DNA of 16,255 bases, taken from Planctomycetales bacterium. GTDB lineage: Bacteria > Planctomycetota > Planctomycetia > Isosphaerales > Isosphaeraceae. A model generated the notes under the pieces. That model was not told the origin of the DNA, did no database searches, and saw only the letters and a program-made list of their open reading frames with translations. Each line of letters begins with the position of its first letter. The stretch's first letter is position 1. Where the stretch lies: contig DAHZZC010000649.1 of assembly GCA_027435495.1 (NCBI GenBank), positions 1 to 16,255 of the forward strand, given 5' to 3'. Positions 1 through 7,613 of this stretch are shown piece after piece. Position numbers and translations under genes: made by a program.

Positions 1-1398
1 GGTCAGCCATCGGCGGGCCTCGGGGACGAGCGCATCCCAGTAATAAGTGGGCTCCATCCCGACCGCCGCCGCGACCGGGAGCCCGCCGACCGCCGGGCTG
101 AAGTAGGAGAGCGGGACCGGCATCATCACCGAGAGCCCGACGAGTCCCTCGGCGATCGCGGCGACGACCGCCGCGCGCCCCCATCGAAGCGACCAGGTGA
201 CCAGGGCACCGGCGCCGATCCCGCCCAGCAAGGCAATCATCCCGAACGCCGGCAGGAAGAGGCGGACGCCGTCGTGGCCGGGCGTGTGCGGCATGGACCG
301 GAGAAGCATCAGGAACGCCCAGTGGGTGAGGATCAGGGGACCGATCGGCTCCTCACGACGCCTCACCACGGCCGAAACCAGACCGACCAACGCGAAGGCC
401 AGGAATCCGACCGGCGTCACCATTGCCGTCCAGGCGATCGTGTTGTACCAGGGGAGCGATTGCCGAGGGGTCTCGTAGATGGTCCCCAGGAACTCGACCC
501 GGATCGGGATCGTCCGGGCCCGGCCGAGGTTGGACCGGAGGAACCGCTCGACCCCGCCGATTGGATCGGTCCACCAGGGAGGAACCATCGCGAACAAAAC
601 GATTCCGGCTATTGCTGTCGCGATCAGGAGAATCCCGAGAGCTAACTTATCACGACGCCAGGCGGTCCAGGCCAGGAACGGGATGGGAAGGAACCACCCG
701 GTCAGCTTGTCGGCCGCCGCGCAGCCGAGGATCAGTCCAAGGGCGACCGTCCAGGCCCATCGCGACCGGCGCCCGATCGGCTCCGGCCCAGGAATGGCCG
801 CTCGACAGAAGGCGACGACCGCCAGAACCCAGAGTGAGGCGAGAACGGCGTCGTAGGCGGCATAATGCCCGTGGGCGAAGAGGTTCGGCTGCAACACCCA
901 CGACCCCACCGCGAGAGCTGCCGGCCATTTCCCCCACCGACCGGCCGCGAAGGCGAAGATCACGCCAGCGGTCACGCTGAAAAGTAGAATCGGACCGAAG
1001 CGGGCGCGCTTGAGGTTGGCGCGATGGGGCGTCAGAACGTCGCCGGCCAGCCCGAGCAGGGCATAGAACGGCGGATGGCCGTGCGGCTCCTCGCGGGCGA
1101 ACGGCCAGAACCAGGCGAGGACATCGGGATCGGTGAGCAGCTTGCCTCGTGAGTCGATCCGATCGGGACGGGGCGGCGGGGAGCCGTCCTGCTGGACGAG
1201 TTCGGCGGTTGGGGGTCGCCATCGGGCGGCGAAGCCGGGGGGATCGGCGAGGGCGCGGAACCAGTCGCGGAGCCTCGCCTCGCGGCCGAGCGTGTATCCC
1301 TCATCCCAGACGATGGCCAGCATCGGCTCGGTGACGAGCATCAAGGCGGCCGTCGCGAGTCCGACGACCGCACCGATCAGACACGGTTGGAGACGCAT
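1..1398 (-). CDS. GT39-like (GT-C fold) membrane glycosyltransferase, C-terminus cut by window edge
   Basis: The minus frame is open from an ATG at 1398 to base 1 (466 codons, no stop), so the C-terminus lies outside the window. The protein is strongly hydrophobic with many predicted membrane helices. Helix 1 (about residues 7-30) is followed by WDEGYTLGR, whose Asp32-Glu33 fits the catalytic acidic pair in the first extracytoplasmic loop of GT-C enzymes of the PMT/ArnT type. Later HGHPPFYALLG, AHGHYAAYDAVLASLW and PHTPGHDGVRLFLP resemble GT39-like proteins of planctomycetes. The family transfers a sugar from a polyprenyl-phosphate donor on the outer face of the membrane, but the acceptor here is unknown. 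It starts 29 nt after the GNAT gene, so it is probably its operon partner. GAAGAGG just before the ATG may be the ribosome site. The call of a GT-C-like membrane protein is firm; the exact reaction is not. Confidence 0.82.
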   Translation of the reverse strand, partial: MRLQPCLIGAVVGLATAALMLVTEPMLAIVWDEGYTLGREARLRDWFRALADPPGFAARWRPPTAELVQQDGSPPPRPDRIDSRGKLLTDPDVLAWFWPFAREEPHGHPPFYALLGLAGDVLTPHRANLKRARFGPILLFSVTAGVIFAFAAGRWGKWPAALAVGSWVLQPNLFAHGHYAAYDAVLASLWVLAVVAFCRAAIPGPEPIGRRSRWAWTVALGLILGCAAADKLTGWFLPIPFLAWTAWRRDKLALGILLIATAIAGIVLFAMVPPWWTDPIGGVERFLRSNLGRARTIPIRVEFLGTIYETPRQSLPWYNTIAWTAMVTPVGFLAFALVGLVSAVVRRREEPIGPLILTHWAFLMLLRSMPHTPGHDGVRLFLPAFGMIALLGGIGAGALVTWSLRWGRAAVVAAIAEGLVGLSVMMPVPLSYFSPAVGGLPVAAAVGMEPTYYWDALVPEARRWLT

Positions 1399-1427
1399 CG
1401 GGCCTCTTCCGGGCTCGGATGGGAGGC

Positions 1428-1937
1428 TCAGGCCCCGACGACCACCGACTCGGTCGTCCCGTTGACGGAGAACCGCTCGGGATCCAGCGTCCGGACCAGG
1501 GCAATCTCCTGGCAGTTGGGAAAGAGCGGGCAGCGGACACACTCGTTCCAGATCTTGTGCGGCAGCTCGGATTTCTCCACCTGCCGATACCCGCACCTCT
1601 CGAAGAACCCAGCCGCGTGCGTGAGGGTGAAGACGGTCCCGATTTGAAGCTCCTGGGCGGATTCCCAGCAGGCGTCGACGAGCCATCGCCCGACGCCTCG
1701 ACCCTGGAGCGATTCATCGACCGCCAGGCACCTCAGCTCGGCCAGGTCCTCCCAGAACACGTGCAAGGCGACGCAACCGACCACACGACCGTCGTCGTCA
1801 ATGGCGACGAGGAACTCGCGGATCGACTCGTACAACTCTCCCATCGACCGACGGATCATGAGCCTTCGCTCGGCGAAGGTCCGGATCAGCTCGTAAATGG
1901 CAGGGACGTCACCCACGCGCGCGGGGCGGATGTTCAA
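1428..1937 (-). CDS. Short ArgA-type GNAT N-acetyltransferase (N-acetylglutamate synthase-like)
   Basis: From a TTG start the protein has 169 residues. It is a single GNAT domain: IRPARVGDV opens it, LAELRCLAVDESLQGRGVG (about 66-83) carries the Q/R-x-x-G-x-G acetyl-CoA loop, and FFERCGYRQVEKSELPHKIW follows. The C-terminal CVRCPLFPNC (Cys133, 136, 142) matches the short free-standing ArgA-like NAT domains that replace full-length N-acetylglutamate synthase in some bacteria. Acetylation of glutamate for arginine synthesis is therefore plausible, but no arg genes are nearby. I chose TTG at 1937 because AAGGAGG lies 8 nt upstream of it and homology begins there. The frame stays open to a GTG at 2006, which would add 23 residues of low-complexity sequence with no ribosome site. 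A promoter lies at 2028-2055. Confidence 0.85.
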   Translation of the reverse strand: MNIRPARVGDVPAIYELIRTFAERRLMIRRSMGELYESIREFLVAIDDDGRVVGCVALHVFWEDLAELRCLAVDESLQGRGVGRWLVDACWESAQELQIGTVFTLTHAAGFFERCGYRQVEKSELPHKIWNECVRCPLFPNCQEIALVRTLDPERFSVNGTTESVVVGA

Positions 1938-1945
1938 TCGAGGGG

Positions 1946-1952
1946 CCTCCTT
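1946..1952 (-). promoter_or_regulatory. Ribosome-binding site that sets the TTG start of the GNAT gene
   Basis: The minus strand reads AAGGAGG, followed by 8 nt and then TTG at 1937. This near-perfect Shine-Dalgarno site lies inside the longer open frame and supports the internal TTG over the upstream GTG at 2006. Confidence 0.7.
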
Positions 1953-2027
1953 AGGTTCGATGGAGTCGGCCGGACCGCGATCCTCCGTCGTCTGCCCAAC
2001 GCGCACGACGAGGCGCGGAATTTGATC

Positions 2028-2055
2028 ATTCTAGACCGCCGAGACGGAGAATCAA
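2028..2055 (-). promoter_or_regulatory. Candidate sigma70-type promoter for the GNAT gene
   Basis: On the minus strand TTGATT (2055-2050) is separated by 16 nt from TAGAAT (2033-2028). It lies in the 159-nt gap between the rluD-like stop and the GNAT start, giving a predicted transcript start near 2021 and a leader of about 84 nt. This suggests the GNAT and glycosyltransferase pair can be expressed apart from the upstream genes. Confidence 0.45.
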
Positions 2056-2096
2056 GCGGCTCTTGTCCGAGATCGCCTCGCGGCCCGCGGCTGGAG

Positions 2097-3110
2097 TCAT
2101 CGGGCGCGATGGGTTCGGAGGGCGGCCAGGGTCCGCTCCATGTCGGCGGGGATCGGGGCGGTCAGATCGACGAGCGCCTCGGTGATCGGGTGCCGGAAGC
2201 GGAGCTTGTGGGCGTGAAGGGCCTGGCGGTCGATGAGGACCGACGCGGCCTCCTCGTCGGCAAGGTGCCGCAGGGCCTCGGGGCGGGCGATGTCGGCGAG
2301 AGTCAGCCGGTCTCGGCCCGAGTACATCCGGTCGGCGACGATCGGGTGGCCGATGTGTGTCAGGTGGATTCGGATTTGATGGGTCCGGCCGGTCCTGGGC
2401 CGGCATCGGACGAGAGCGAAGTCGCGGAACCGCTCGATCACCTCGTAGAAGGTCGAGGCGGGCTTGCCGCCGTCCTCGGGCGACCGAATCGCCATCTTCT
2501 CGCGGACGGTTGGGTGGAAGCCGATCGGACGGTCGATCTCGTCGCTGTCGCGCTGGGGTATGCCGTAAACGATCGCCAGGTATTCCTTGTGGACCTGCCG
2601 CAGTTCAAATTGCAGCGCCAGGCGGCGATGCGCCAGTTCGTCCTTGACGACGACCAGAAGTCCGGTGGTGTCGCGGTCGAGGCGGTGGACGATCCCGGGA
2701 CGGTTCTCTCCGGCGAGGGTCGAGAGTGTGTCGAAGTGGAACTGGATCGCGTTGACGAGGGTGCCGCTCCAGTTCCCCTTGGCCGGGTGCGTGACCATTC
2801 CCGGCGGCTTGTTCACAACGGTGAGCGAGGGGTCATCATGGATGACCTCGATGGGGATGTCCTCGGGCTTCGGCGTCATGTCGGGAAGCTCGGGGAGCCG
2901 GATGTTGATCCGGTCGCCCGAGCGGACCCGATACGACGATTTCACGGGCCGGCCGTTGACCAGGACGGCCTCGGCGTCGATGACCCGCTGGATCACGGCG
3001 CGAGAGTAATCCGTGAATCGACTGGCGAGGTAGGCGTCGATCCGCTTACCGTCGGTGCGCGGCTTGACCTCGAATTCCTGGGGCGTTTCCGAGAGGGGTG
3101 GAGGCCACAT
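2097..3110 (-). CDS. rluD: RluA/RluD-family 23S rRNA pseudouridine synthase
   Basis: The 337-residue protein starts MWPPPLSETP. An N-terminal S4 RNA-binding domain (about residues 12-72) includes RIDAYLASRF and VLVNGRPVKSSYRVRSGD. The catalytic domain follows, with VVNKPPGMVTHPA (about 98-110) and the signature HRLDRDTTGLLV, in which Asp145 is the expected nucleophile. RTGRTHQIRIHL and AHKLRFRHP complete the family pattern. These enzymes isomerise uridine to pseudouridine in 23S rRNA; family members differ in target, and RluD (helix 69) is the best guess from architecture and length. The frame stays open to 3188, but that start would overlap the upstream gene, and family similarity begins near MWPPP. 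There is no good Shine-Dalgarno site. It lies 55 nt after the TPR-like gene and is probably co-transcribed with it. Confidence 0.93.
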   Translation of the reverse strand: MWPPPLSETPQEFEVKPRTDGKRIDAYLASRFTDYSRAVIQRVIDAEAVLVNGRPVKSSYRVRSGDRINIRLPELPDMTPKPEDIPIEVIHDDPSLTVVNKPPGMVTHPAKGNWSGTLVNAIQFHFDTLSTLAGENRPGIVHRLDRDTTGLLVVVKDELAHRRLALQFELRQVHKEYLAIVYGIPQRDSDEIDRPIGFHPTVREKMAIRSPEDGGKPASTFYEVIERFRDFALVRCRPRTGRTHQIRIHLTHIGHPIVADRMYSGRDRLTLADIARPEALRHLADEEAASVLIDRQALHAHKLRFRHPITEALVDLTAPIPADMERTLAALRTHRAR

Positions 3111-3165
3111 CGTTCGTTGTCGCGCTCGAGGCGGTGAGGTTCGATCGAGGGGCCGGTGCGTCCCC

Positions 3166-4077
3166 TCACTTCTTCGGCTTCGCCTCACCGGCCTTCGGAG
3201 GAGCGAAGACGTCGGTGGGAAGGTCCTTCTTCTCCTCAGCCCTGGGCGGAGGCGCCTGACGGTCGAGGATCTGAGGCATCCCGGGGATCGCCTCGATCCC
3301 GGGCGAAAGGGTCGGGGCCTGGGCGTCGCCAGGAGCCGTCGGTGGAGTGATTGGGCCGGTGGCCGGCAGGTTCACGCTTCCCTCGGGCGGGAGGGTGACC
3401 TCCTTCGGCTTGTAGGCGTAGAGATCCTTGTAAAATTGGGTCGCCTGCGGATCCTGGAGAGCCTCGGCGAAGTGACGGGCCTCGTCGGCCTCGGGTGTGC
3501 CGGGCCATTCCCTGGCGACGAGCTGGTATTGCTCGATGGCGTGAGAGAGGTCGTTGCGCATTTCGAGGGTGCGAGCCTTGCCGATAGCGGCGAGGCGGGC
3601 CTGTGGGGAGTCGTGCGGTGCGTCCCTGGCGACCTGGTCGAAGAGGTCGAGGGCCTTTTTGAGGGCGGTGGCCGCCTCGTCCTTCTGGGCGGGCATCTCG
3701 GTGAGGGCCTGGTTATAGAAGGAGGTGGCGGCCTGAAGGAGGGTCCAGGTGGCGGGCGGCGACTTGGGGTCCTTCTTCGCGATCTCGACGCGTTCGGCGG
3801 GGGTGGTGGCCGACTCGATCTTCTTCCAGAGTGCGGCCTCGGGCGGGGTCCGGCTGGAGCCGAAGGTCAGTGCCATCGCGACGATGGCCAGAACACCAAG
3901 GACGGTGAGCGGCCAGCCGAGGTATCGGCCGGGCTCGAGCATCGCGTGGTGGACCCACCGGGCGAGGGCGTTCATGTCCTGTTCGGGGTTATGGATCACC
4001 GTCGGAACTTCGTGCTCGAGCTGGTGGCGCACCGGCGTTGTCGATTGGGCCCGGGCACGCGACGACTGCTTCTTCAT
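3166..4077 (-). CDS. Membrane-anchored tetratricopeptide-like protein with proline-rich tail
   Basis: From the ATG at 4077 the protein has 303 residues (MKKQSSRARA). A basic, polar N-terminus is followed by one membrane helix (about 53-72, GWPLTVLGVLAIVAMAL). A helical region (about 80-215) has TPR-like spacing: ATWTLLQAATSFYNQAL, ALKKALDLFDQVARDAP, AIEQYQLVAREWPGTPEADEA. A Pro/Lys-rich C-terminus ends AKPKK. Such proteins resemble YfgM or other TPR scaffolds that have one helix and an exported repeat domain, and the role here is probably in envelope protein interactions. Function is not known. An in-frame start at 4140 would add 21 Arg-rich residues. I prefer 4077 because the leader is short and AGGGG lies about 10 nt upstream. 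It is first in the minus-strand run, with a promoter candidate at 4151-4180. Confidence 0.75.
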   Translation of the reverse strand: MKKQSSRARAQSTTPVRHQLEHEVPTVIHNPEQDMNALARWVHHAMLEPGRYLGWPLTVLGVLAIVAMALTFGSSRTPPEAALWKKIESATTPAERVEIAKKDPKSPPATWTLLQAATSFYNQALTEMPAQKDEAATALKKALDLFDQVARDAPHDSPQARLAAIGKARTLEMRNDLSHAIEQYQLVAREWPGTPEADEARHFAEALQDPQATQFYKDLYAYKPKEVTLPPEGSVNLPATGPITPPTAPGDAQAPTLSPGIEAIPGMPQILDRQAPPPRAEEKKDLPTDVFAPPKAGEAKPKK

Positions 4078-4150
4078 CCGTACAACCCCTGGACGTCCGC
4101 GCGGGGCGGAACGCTCGTGAGACTCCTCGCGTCTGCTCAAATCCCGGTGA

Positions 4151-4180
4151 ATGTTAAGATTTGGGATGGGAACCGGTCAA
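4151..4180 (-). promoter_or_regulatory. Candidate promoter for the TPR-rluD run
   Basis: On the minus strand TTGACC (4180-4175) and TAACAT (4156-4151) are 18 nt apart, about 74 nt upstream of the 4077 start. The -35 is strong and the -10 moderate. The same TAACAT with an 18-nt spacer recurs upstream of the gene ending at 5295. Confidence 0.4.
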
Positions 4181-4236
4181 GCGGAGCCTCCGGCGGGCGG
4201 GAAAGCGAGTCGGCGCTACTGCCTGTTGAGCCGGGA

Positions 4237-4245
4237 TGCTATGAT
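4237..4245 (+). promoter_or_regulatory. Candidate extended -10 promoter for the mini-ORF and methyltransferase
   Basis: TGCTATGAT matches an extended -10 (TGnTATAAT with one change). No convincing -35 lies 16-18 nt upstream, as expected for extended -10 promoters. Transcription would start near 4252, about 72 nt before the mini-ORF. Confidence 0.35.
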
Positions 4246-4323
4246 CTTGAGCCGGTGAGCGTCCGTTCCGATCTCTGTCCTGGGCGTAATGGGCAACGAC
4301 CCGCAAGCCGAGGAGATCACTCG

Positions 4324-4404
4324 ATGGATTCCCTAGAAGAGATCCGAACGATCATCGAATCGATTCTGCTGGAATATACGAAGATCCCTTACGCGGTGGC
4401 CTGA
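4324..4404 (+). pseudogene. XisI-like relic: 26-codon ORF with an internal deletion, possible leader peptide
   Basis: The ORF encodes 26 residues: MDSLEEIRTIIESILLEYTK followed by IPYAVA and a TGA stop. From memory, XisI-family proteins (fdxN element excision controlling factor, about 110 residues) begin with a pattern like MDxLxxYRxIIxxLLxEYxxIPYAYG and end in YxxYAVA. This ORF matches the start and then joins in frame to the last residues, as if about 85 internal codons had been lost. GAGGAG lies about 8 nt before the ATG and a promoter candidate precedes it. No XisH partner is visible upstream. Its stop is 2 nt from the methyltransferase ATG, which lacks a good ribosome site, so the relic may now load ribosomes for that gene. 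It could instead be a chance ORF; the homology needs a profile search. Confidence 0.5.
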
Positions 4405-4406
4405 CC

Positions 4407-5303
4407 ATGCCCCAGCCGATCCCCGGTTGGCTGAAGCGGCTTCTCCTCCCCGGCTGGAATGCCGCCCATCATTTCGGATGGGCCGCCCGCGAGTACCTTG
4501 GCTCGGTCGTCCGGGGAAAGATCGAGCGGTGCCCGGTCTGCGGGCGGACCCGGCCGATGATCGATCGCCGCCGGGTGATTCCACCGCGTCTCGCTGAACT
4601 CTGGGGCCTCTCGCCCAGGCTCACCGAGGCCCTGGTCAGGAAGGAGTCGGGCGATTGCGCCGGCTGCGGTGCCAAACTTCGCTGCCGACGCCTGGCGCGG
4701 GTCGTGTTGAACCTCTACCCTGTCGGCATCCCCCCTGCCCCGGCGTCGTCGATTGCTCAATGGGTCGTGTCGCCTGAGGCCCGCTCGCTTCGGGTCGCCG
4801 AGGTCAACCGGATTGACGGCTTGCATGACTTCCTCGCCCGATTGCCGAGGTTTACGGCCTCGGATTATCGGCCGGAAGCCTCGCCTGGAGCGGTCGTCGA
4901 GGGCGTTCGCTCGGAGGATCTCACGCGGCTGACCTACCCCGACAATTTCTTCGACCTGGTGCTGACCTCCGAGACGCTGGAGCACGTTCCGGACCTCGAC
5001 GCGGCGCTCGGCGAGATCCGGCGGGTGCTTGTCCCGGGTGGGCGACACGTCTTCACGATCCCCGTTCTGCCTGGCGTCGAGCAGACCTATCCGCGTGCGG
5101 TCCTTCGCCCCGATGGGACAGTCGAGGACCTGGCGCCCCGGATCTGCCACCCCGGCGGCGACTGGGGCTACCCGGTCTTCACCGAGTTCGGCGCTGATTT
5201 CCTCGATCGCCTCCGAGCGGCTGGCTTCGAGGCGGACGTCCTCTTCGGGCCGACGTCCGAGGACGATCTGGCGCAGGTCTATGTCTGCCGGAGGCTACCG
5301 TAA
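4407..5303 (+). CDS. Class I SAM-dependent methyltransferase with N-terminal zinc knuckle
   Basis: The protein has 298 residues. An N-terminal Cys-rich part has CPVC (42-45) and CAGC (84-87), a probable zinc-binding treble-clef-like module, followed by an Arg-rich stretch. The Methyltransf_11-type domain shows LTYPDNFFDLVLTSETLEHV (motif II and post-II, about 175-194), LGEIRRVLVPGGRHVFTIPV and a C-terminal FLDRLRAAGFEADV. The glycine-rich motif I is degenerate (LRVAEVNRIDGLHDFL). As I recall, that is also seen in relatives that carry the paired-Cys N-terminus, many of them in polysaccharide or cell-surface loci. The substrate is unknown. It follows the 26-codon mini-ORF by 2 nt and probably depends on it for translation. 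Its stop overlaps the convergent glycosyltransferase gene by 9 nt. Confidence 0.85.
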   Translation: MPQPIPGWLKRLLLPGWNAAHHFGWAAREYLGSVVRGKIERCPVCGRTRPMIDRRRVIPPRLAELWGLSPRLTEALVRKESGDCAGCGAKLRCRRLARVVLNLYPVGIPPAPASSIAQWVVSPEARSLRVAEVNRIDGLHDFLARLPRFTASDYRPEASPGAVVEGVRSEDLTRLTYPDNFFDLVLTSETLEHVPDLDAALGEIRRVLVPGGRHVFTIPVLPGVEQTYPRAVLRPDGTVEDLAPRICHPGGDWGYPVFTEFGADFLDRLRAAGFEADVLFGPTSEDDLAQVYVCRRLP

Positions 5304-7508
5304 GCCTTCGCGGCCTGGAGGCGGTTTGTCGAGCTCGGCATTGCCGAGGGCGGCGTCCTGCTCGCCCAGGCGATAAACGTAGATCGAGTGGCCGATCCGG
5401 GCGATCGGGCGGAAGAGGCGGAAGTAATCGACGGCGTGATTCTCGAAGCTCCAGAGCGGCTGGACGGCGGCCGGGGCCCTTTCGAGTGGGGCCGGGTCGT
5501 ACTGCCGCCATCGCAGGCCGTGAAGCATTGTCGCGCTGATCGCGTAATAGCCGGGTTGGAGCCGGGGCGCCGGGCCGATCAGGTTCGCGTTCGGGCTGGC
5601 AGACATCGAAACGACCGTCCCTCGACGGGCGGGCGCCAGGAACCACGGAAACGGCTCGCCCCGGAGTGCGAAGATCGAGGGAGTGAACTGCCCGAAGTAT
5701 GCCAGACCGATCGGCTGGTTGGGGATGTTGGCCCTGCACCATCGCTGAAGACCGACAAGGTCCTGGCCCCAGTCCAGATTGCTGTCGATCAGCCGAACGG
5801 GCTCGCGATCCGGCCCGCCTGAAGCCCAGTTGAAGTACGCCAGATAGCTGGGCGCGATCCCGATCGAGGCTGAGAGCGTGAGGATCAGCAACCCGCCCAC
5901 GATCCCTCCGCTGAGCCGTCGCCAGGGCTCGCGGAGTTCCAGGGACCACGGCACAACCTTTCCGATCGCGACGAAGAGATACGGAAAGACGCCGAGGACA
6001 TACCGGAGGCCGAGGTTGATGTCGGTCAGGAAGGTCATCGAGAAGAGGATCACGGCGGGGATCGTGAGCAGGGCCAGCTCGTCGAACCATCCGGCCGGCG
6101 TCTTTCTGATCACGATCAGAACCGCGATCGAGAGCGCGAACAGGAGCAGCGTCCCCTCGGGGACCTTGTAGAGCATCGCCCGGACATAGTAGCTGCGCCA
6201 TCCGGTGTTGCGTAGTTCGCCGTCGAGGTAGACGGTGTAGCCCTGCGTCCGCTCGTCGGTGGTCTGGGGGAGTTGGCGTTGTTCGTCGACGTAGGCGGCC
6301 ACCTCGGCGGGCGGCCGGCTCTTCCGCAGTTCGGCAGCACGGAAGTAGCGGTCGGGGATGCCCTCGGCCTCGATCTTCTGTTCGTCGAAGCCGAGAAGAT
6401 AATGTTCGGGCAGCGGCGCCGGCAGTCGATCGAGCCAGCTTCCCCGGAAGCGATTGACGCGGAACTGCCAGGTCGCCTCCAGGAGTTCATTCTCGCTGTG
6501 CGGACGCGCGACCCCCGGCGGGACCGCAACGGTGAGCGTTTGCGAACCGAATTCGAACGAGCCCAGTGGGCGTCCGACACCCTCGAAGAAGTAGCCGGCG
6601 TCGATCGTCAGGATGCTGATGGCAACGACGGCGAGGCCATGGCCGATCCCTCGCGAGAGGAGCGGTCGCCAGCCGGATTCCTTCGTCCGCTCCACCATGA
6701 TCGCGTGAGCCGCCCAGAGGAACGGCCAGATCGCGTAGAGCAAAAGCATGCTGAATTTGGAAAGCTGCGCCAGGCCGAGCATCGCGCCCGAGGCGATGGC
6801 CGATCGCCAGGTCGGCCGATGGAGGTATCGCCAGAAGACGTAAGTGGCCGCTGCGCCCAGGGCCGTCGAGCAGGCGTCGGACGTGACGAGCCTCGCGTGC
6901 GCCAGGATGTTCGGCGAGAACGTCCAGAGGGCCAGGCTCAAAAGCCCGGCGAGTTGCCCGTAGAGCCGGGCGGACCAGGCGAAGACGACGACGCCGCCGA
7001 TCACCGTGAAGATAGGCATCATCAGCCGTGCGAGGTCGAACAACTCGAAGTAGCGCTCGGCGTTGGTCGCCACGAAGAACTGGGAGAACGTGGCCTGGGA
7101 GGGCGATTTCGACCGCCAGCTTCGAAGCTGGTACAGGCCCTCCATCTCCGGGTGAGAGAGGACCACCGGCAGTGCGGCCACCAGCTTGAAGAGGGGCGGA
7201 TTGTGGTGATAAAGCTTGAACGTCCCGGTCTGCCAGTAGGTCACGCCCGCCGGCAGGTGCGCGACCTCGTCCACGGTCGGGTTCTCGCCGAGCAGGCTCC
7301 GGGCCGACATTCCATAGTGGGCGATCAGCAGCGCGAGGACCCCGAGAATCGTCAAGAGCCGGTGCCGATCGGGGTCCTCGGGAGGCTTTGGGGGCTCCGG
7401 TGGCGACGGGGGCGATGTTGGCTTTGTGGCCGGGGTGGATCGGCGTCGGGGTTTGCGGGACAAGCGGCGGCTCCTGGTCGCGTCCGGTCCTGACGCCGCC
7501 CGGCTCAT
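5295..7508 (-). CDS. GT39-like (GT-C fold) membrane glycosyltransferase, full length
   Basis: From the ATG at 7508 the protein has 737 residues. A basic, proline-rich cytoplasmic N-terminus (about 1-48) precedes the first membrane helix (about 51-66). ENPTVDEVAHLPAG places the acidic pair Asp80-Glu81 in the first outer loop, and YHHNPPLFKLVAALPVVL follows, typical of PMT/ArnT-like enzymes. About nine or more further helices are seen. A long soluble C-terminal region contains RLIDSNLDWGQDLVGLQRW and YFGQFTP, motifs I associate with GT39-like proteins of planctomycetes. It should use a polyprenyl-phosphate sugar at the outer face; the acceptor is unknown. The frame is open back to 8666, but that part is antisense to miaA and not coding. 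It is divergent from miaA (105-nt gap) and its 3' end overlaps the convergent methyltransferase by 9 nt. Confidence 0.85.
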   Translation of the reverse strand: MSRAASGPDATRSRRLSRKPRRRSTPATKPTSPPSPPEPPKPPEDPDRHRLLTILGVLALLIAHYGMSARSLLGENPTVDEVAHLPAGVTYWQTGTFKLYHHNPPLFKLVAALPVVLSHPEMEGLYQLRSWRSKSPSQATFSQFFVATNAERYFELFDLARLMMPIFTVIGGVVVFAWSARLYGQLAGLLSLALWTFSPNILAHARLVTSDACSTALGAAATYVFWRYLHRPTWRSAIASGAMLGLAQLSKFSMLLLYAIWPFLWAAHAIMVERTKESGWRPLLSRGIGHGLAVVAISILTIDAGYFFEGVGRPLGSFEFGSQTLTVAVPPGVARPHSENELLEATWQFRVNRFRGSWLDRLPAPLPEHYLLGFDEQKIEAEGIPDRYFRAAELRKSRPPAEVAAYVDEQRQLPQTTDERTQGYTVYLDGELRNTGWRSYYVRAMLYKVPEGTLLLFALSIAVLIVIRKTPAGWFDELALLTIPAVILFSMTFLTDINLGLRYVLGVFPYLFVAIGKVVPWSLELREPWRRLSGGIVGGLLILTLSASIGIAPSYLAYFNWASGGPDREPVRLIDSNLDWGQDLVGLQRWCRANIPNQPIGLAYFGQFTPSIFALRGEPFPWFLAPARRGTVVSMSASPNANLIGPAPRLQPGYYAISATMLHGLRWRQYDPAPLERAPAAVQPLWSFENHAVDYFRLFRPIARIGHSIYVYRLGEQDAALGNAELDKPPPGREGLR

Positions 7509-7545
7509 CTGGGAGAATGGCAACGATTGGGGACGTCCGACCGCG

Positions 7546-7575
7546 ATGTTACGTCCGCCGTGGCGCGGGCGGCAA
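7546..7575 (-). promoter_or_regulatory. Candidate promoter for the GT39-like gene
   Basis: On the minus strand TTGCCG (7575-7570) and TAACAT (7551-7546) are 18 nt apart, placing transcription start about 30 nt before the ATG at 7508. The -10 and spacer match the candidate at 4151-4180. Confidence 0.33.
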
Positions 7576-7613
7576 GTCGGTCGTCTCCGACCTCGCCGAT
7601 CGATCCAGCGACG

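Noticed and set aside
1419..3137. 572-codon open frame on the plus strand
   Set aside because: It is antisense to the GNAT and RluD-type genes, which have clear motifs. Long antisense frames are expected at this GC content.
3055..4323. Long plus-strand open frame ending in the XisI-like mini-ORF
   Set aside because: It runs antisense to the TPR-like gene and is Gly/Arg-rich without motifs. Only the last 26 codons, with their own ATG and ribosome site, look meaningful.
4575..4690. Frameshift or damage in the methyltransferase because motif I is not recognisable
   Set aside because: The frame is intact with good codon use throughout, and relatives with paired CxxC motifs also have a degenerate motif I.
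6273..7493. 406-codon plus-strand open frame
   Set aside because: It is antisense to the GT39-like gene, and its composition is that of a shadow frame.
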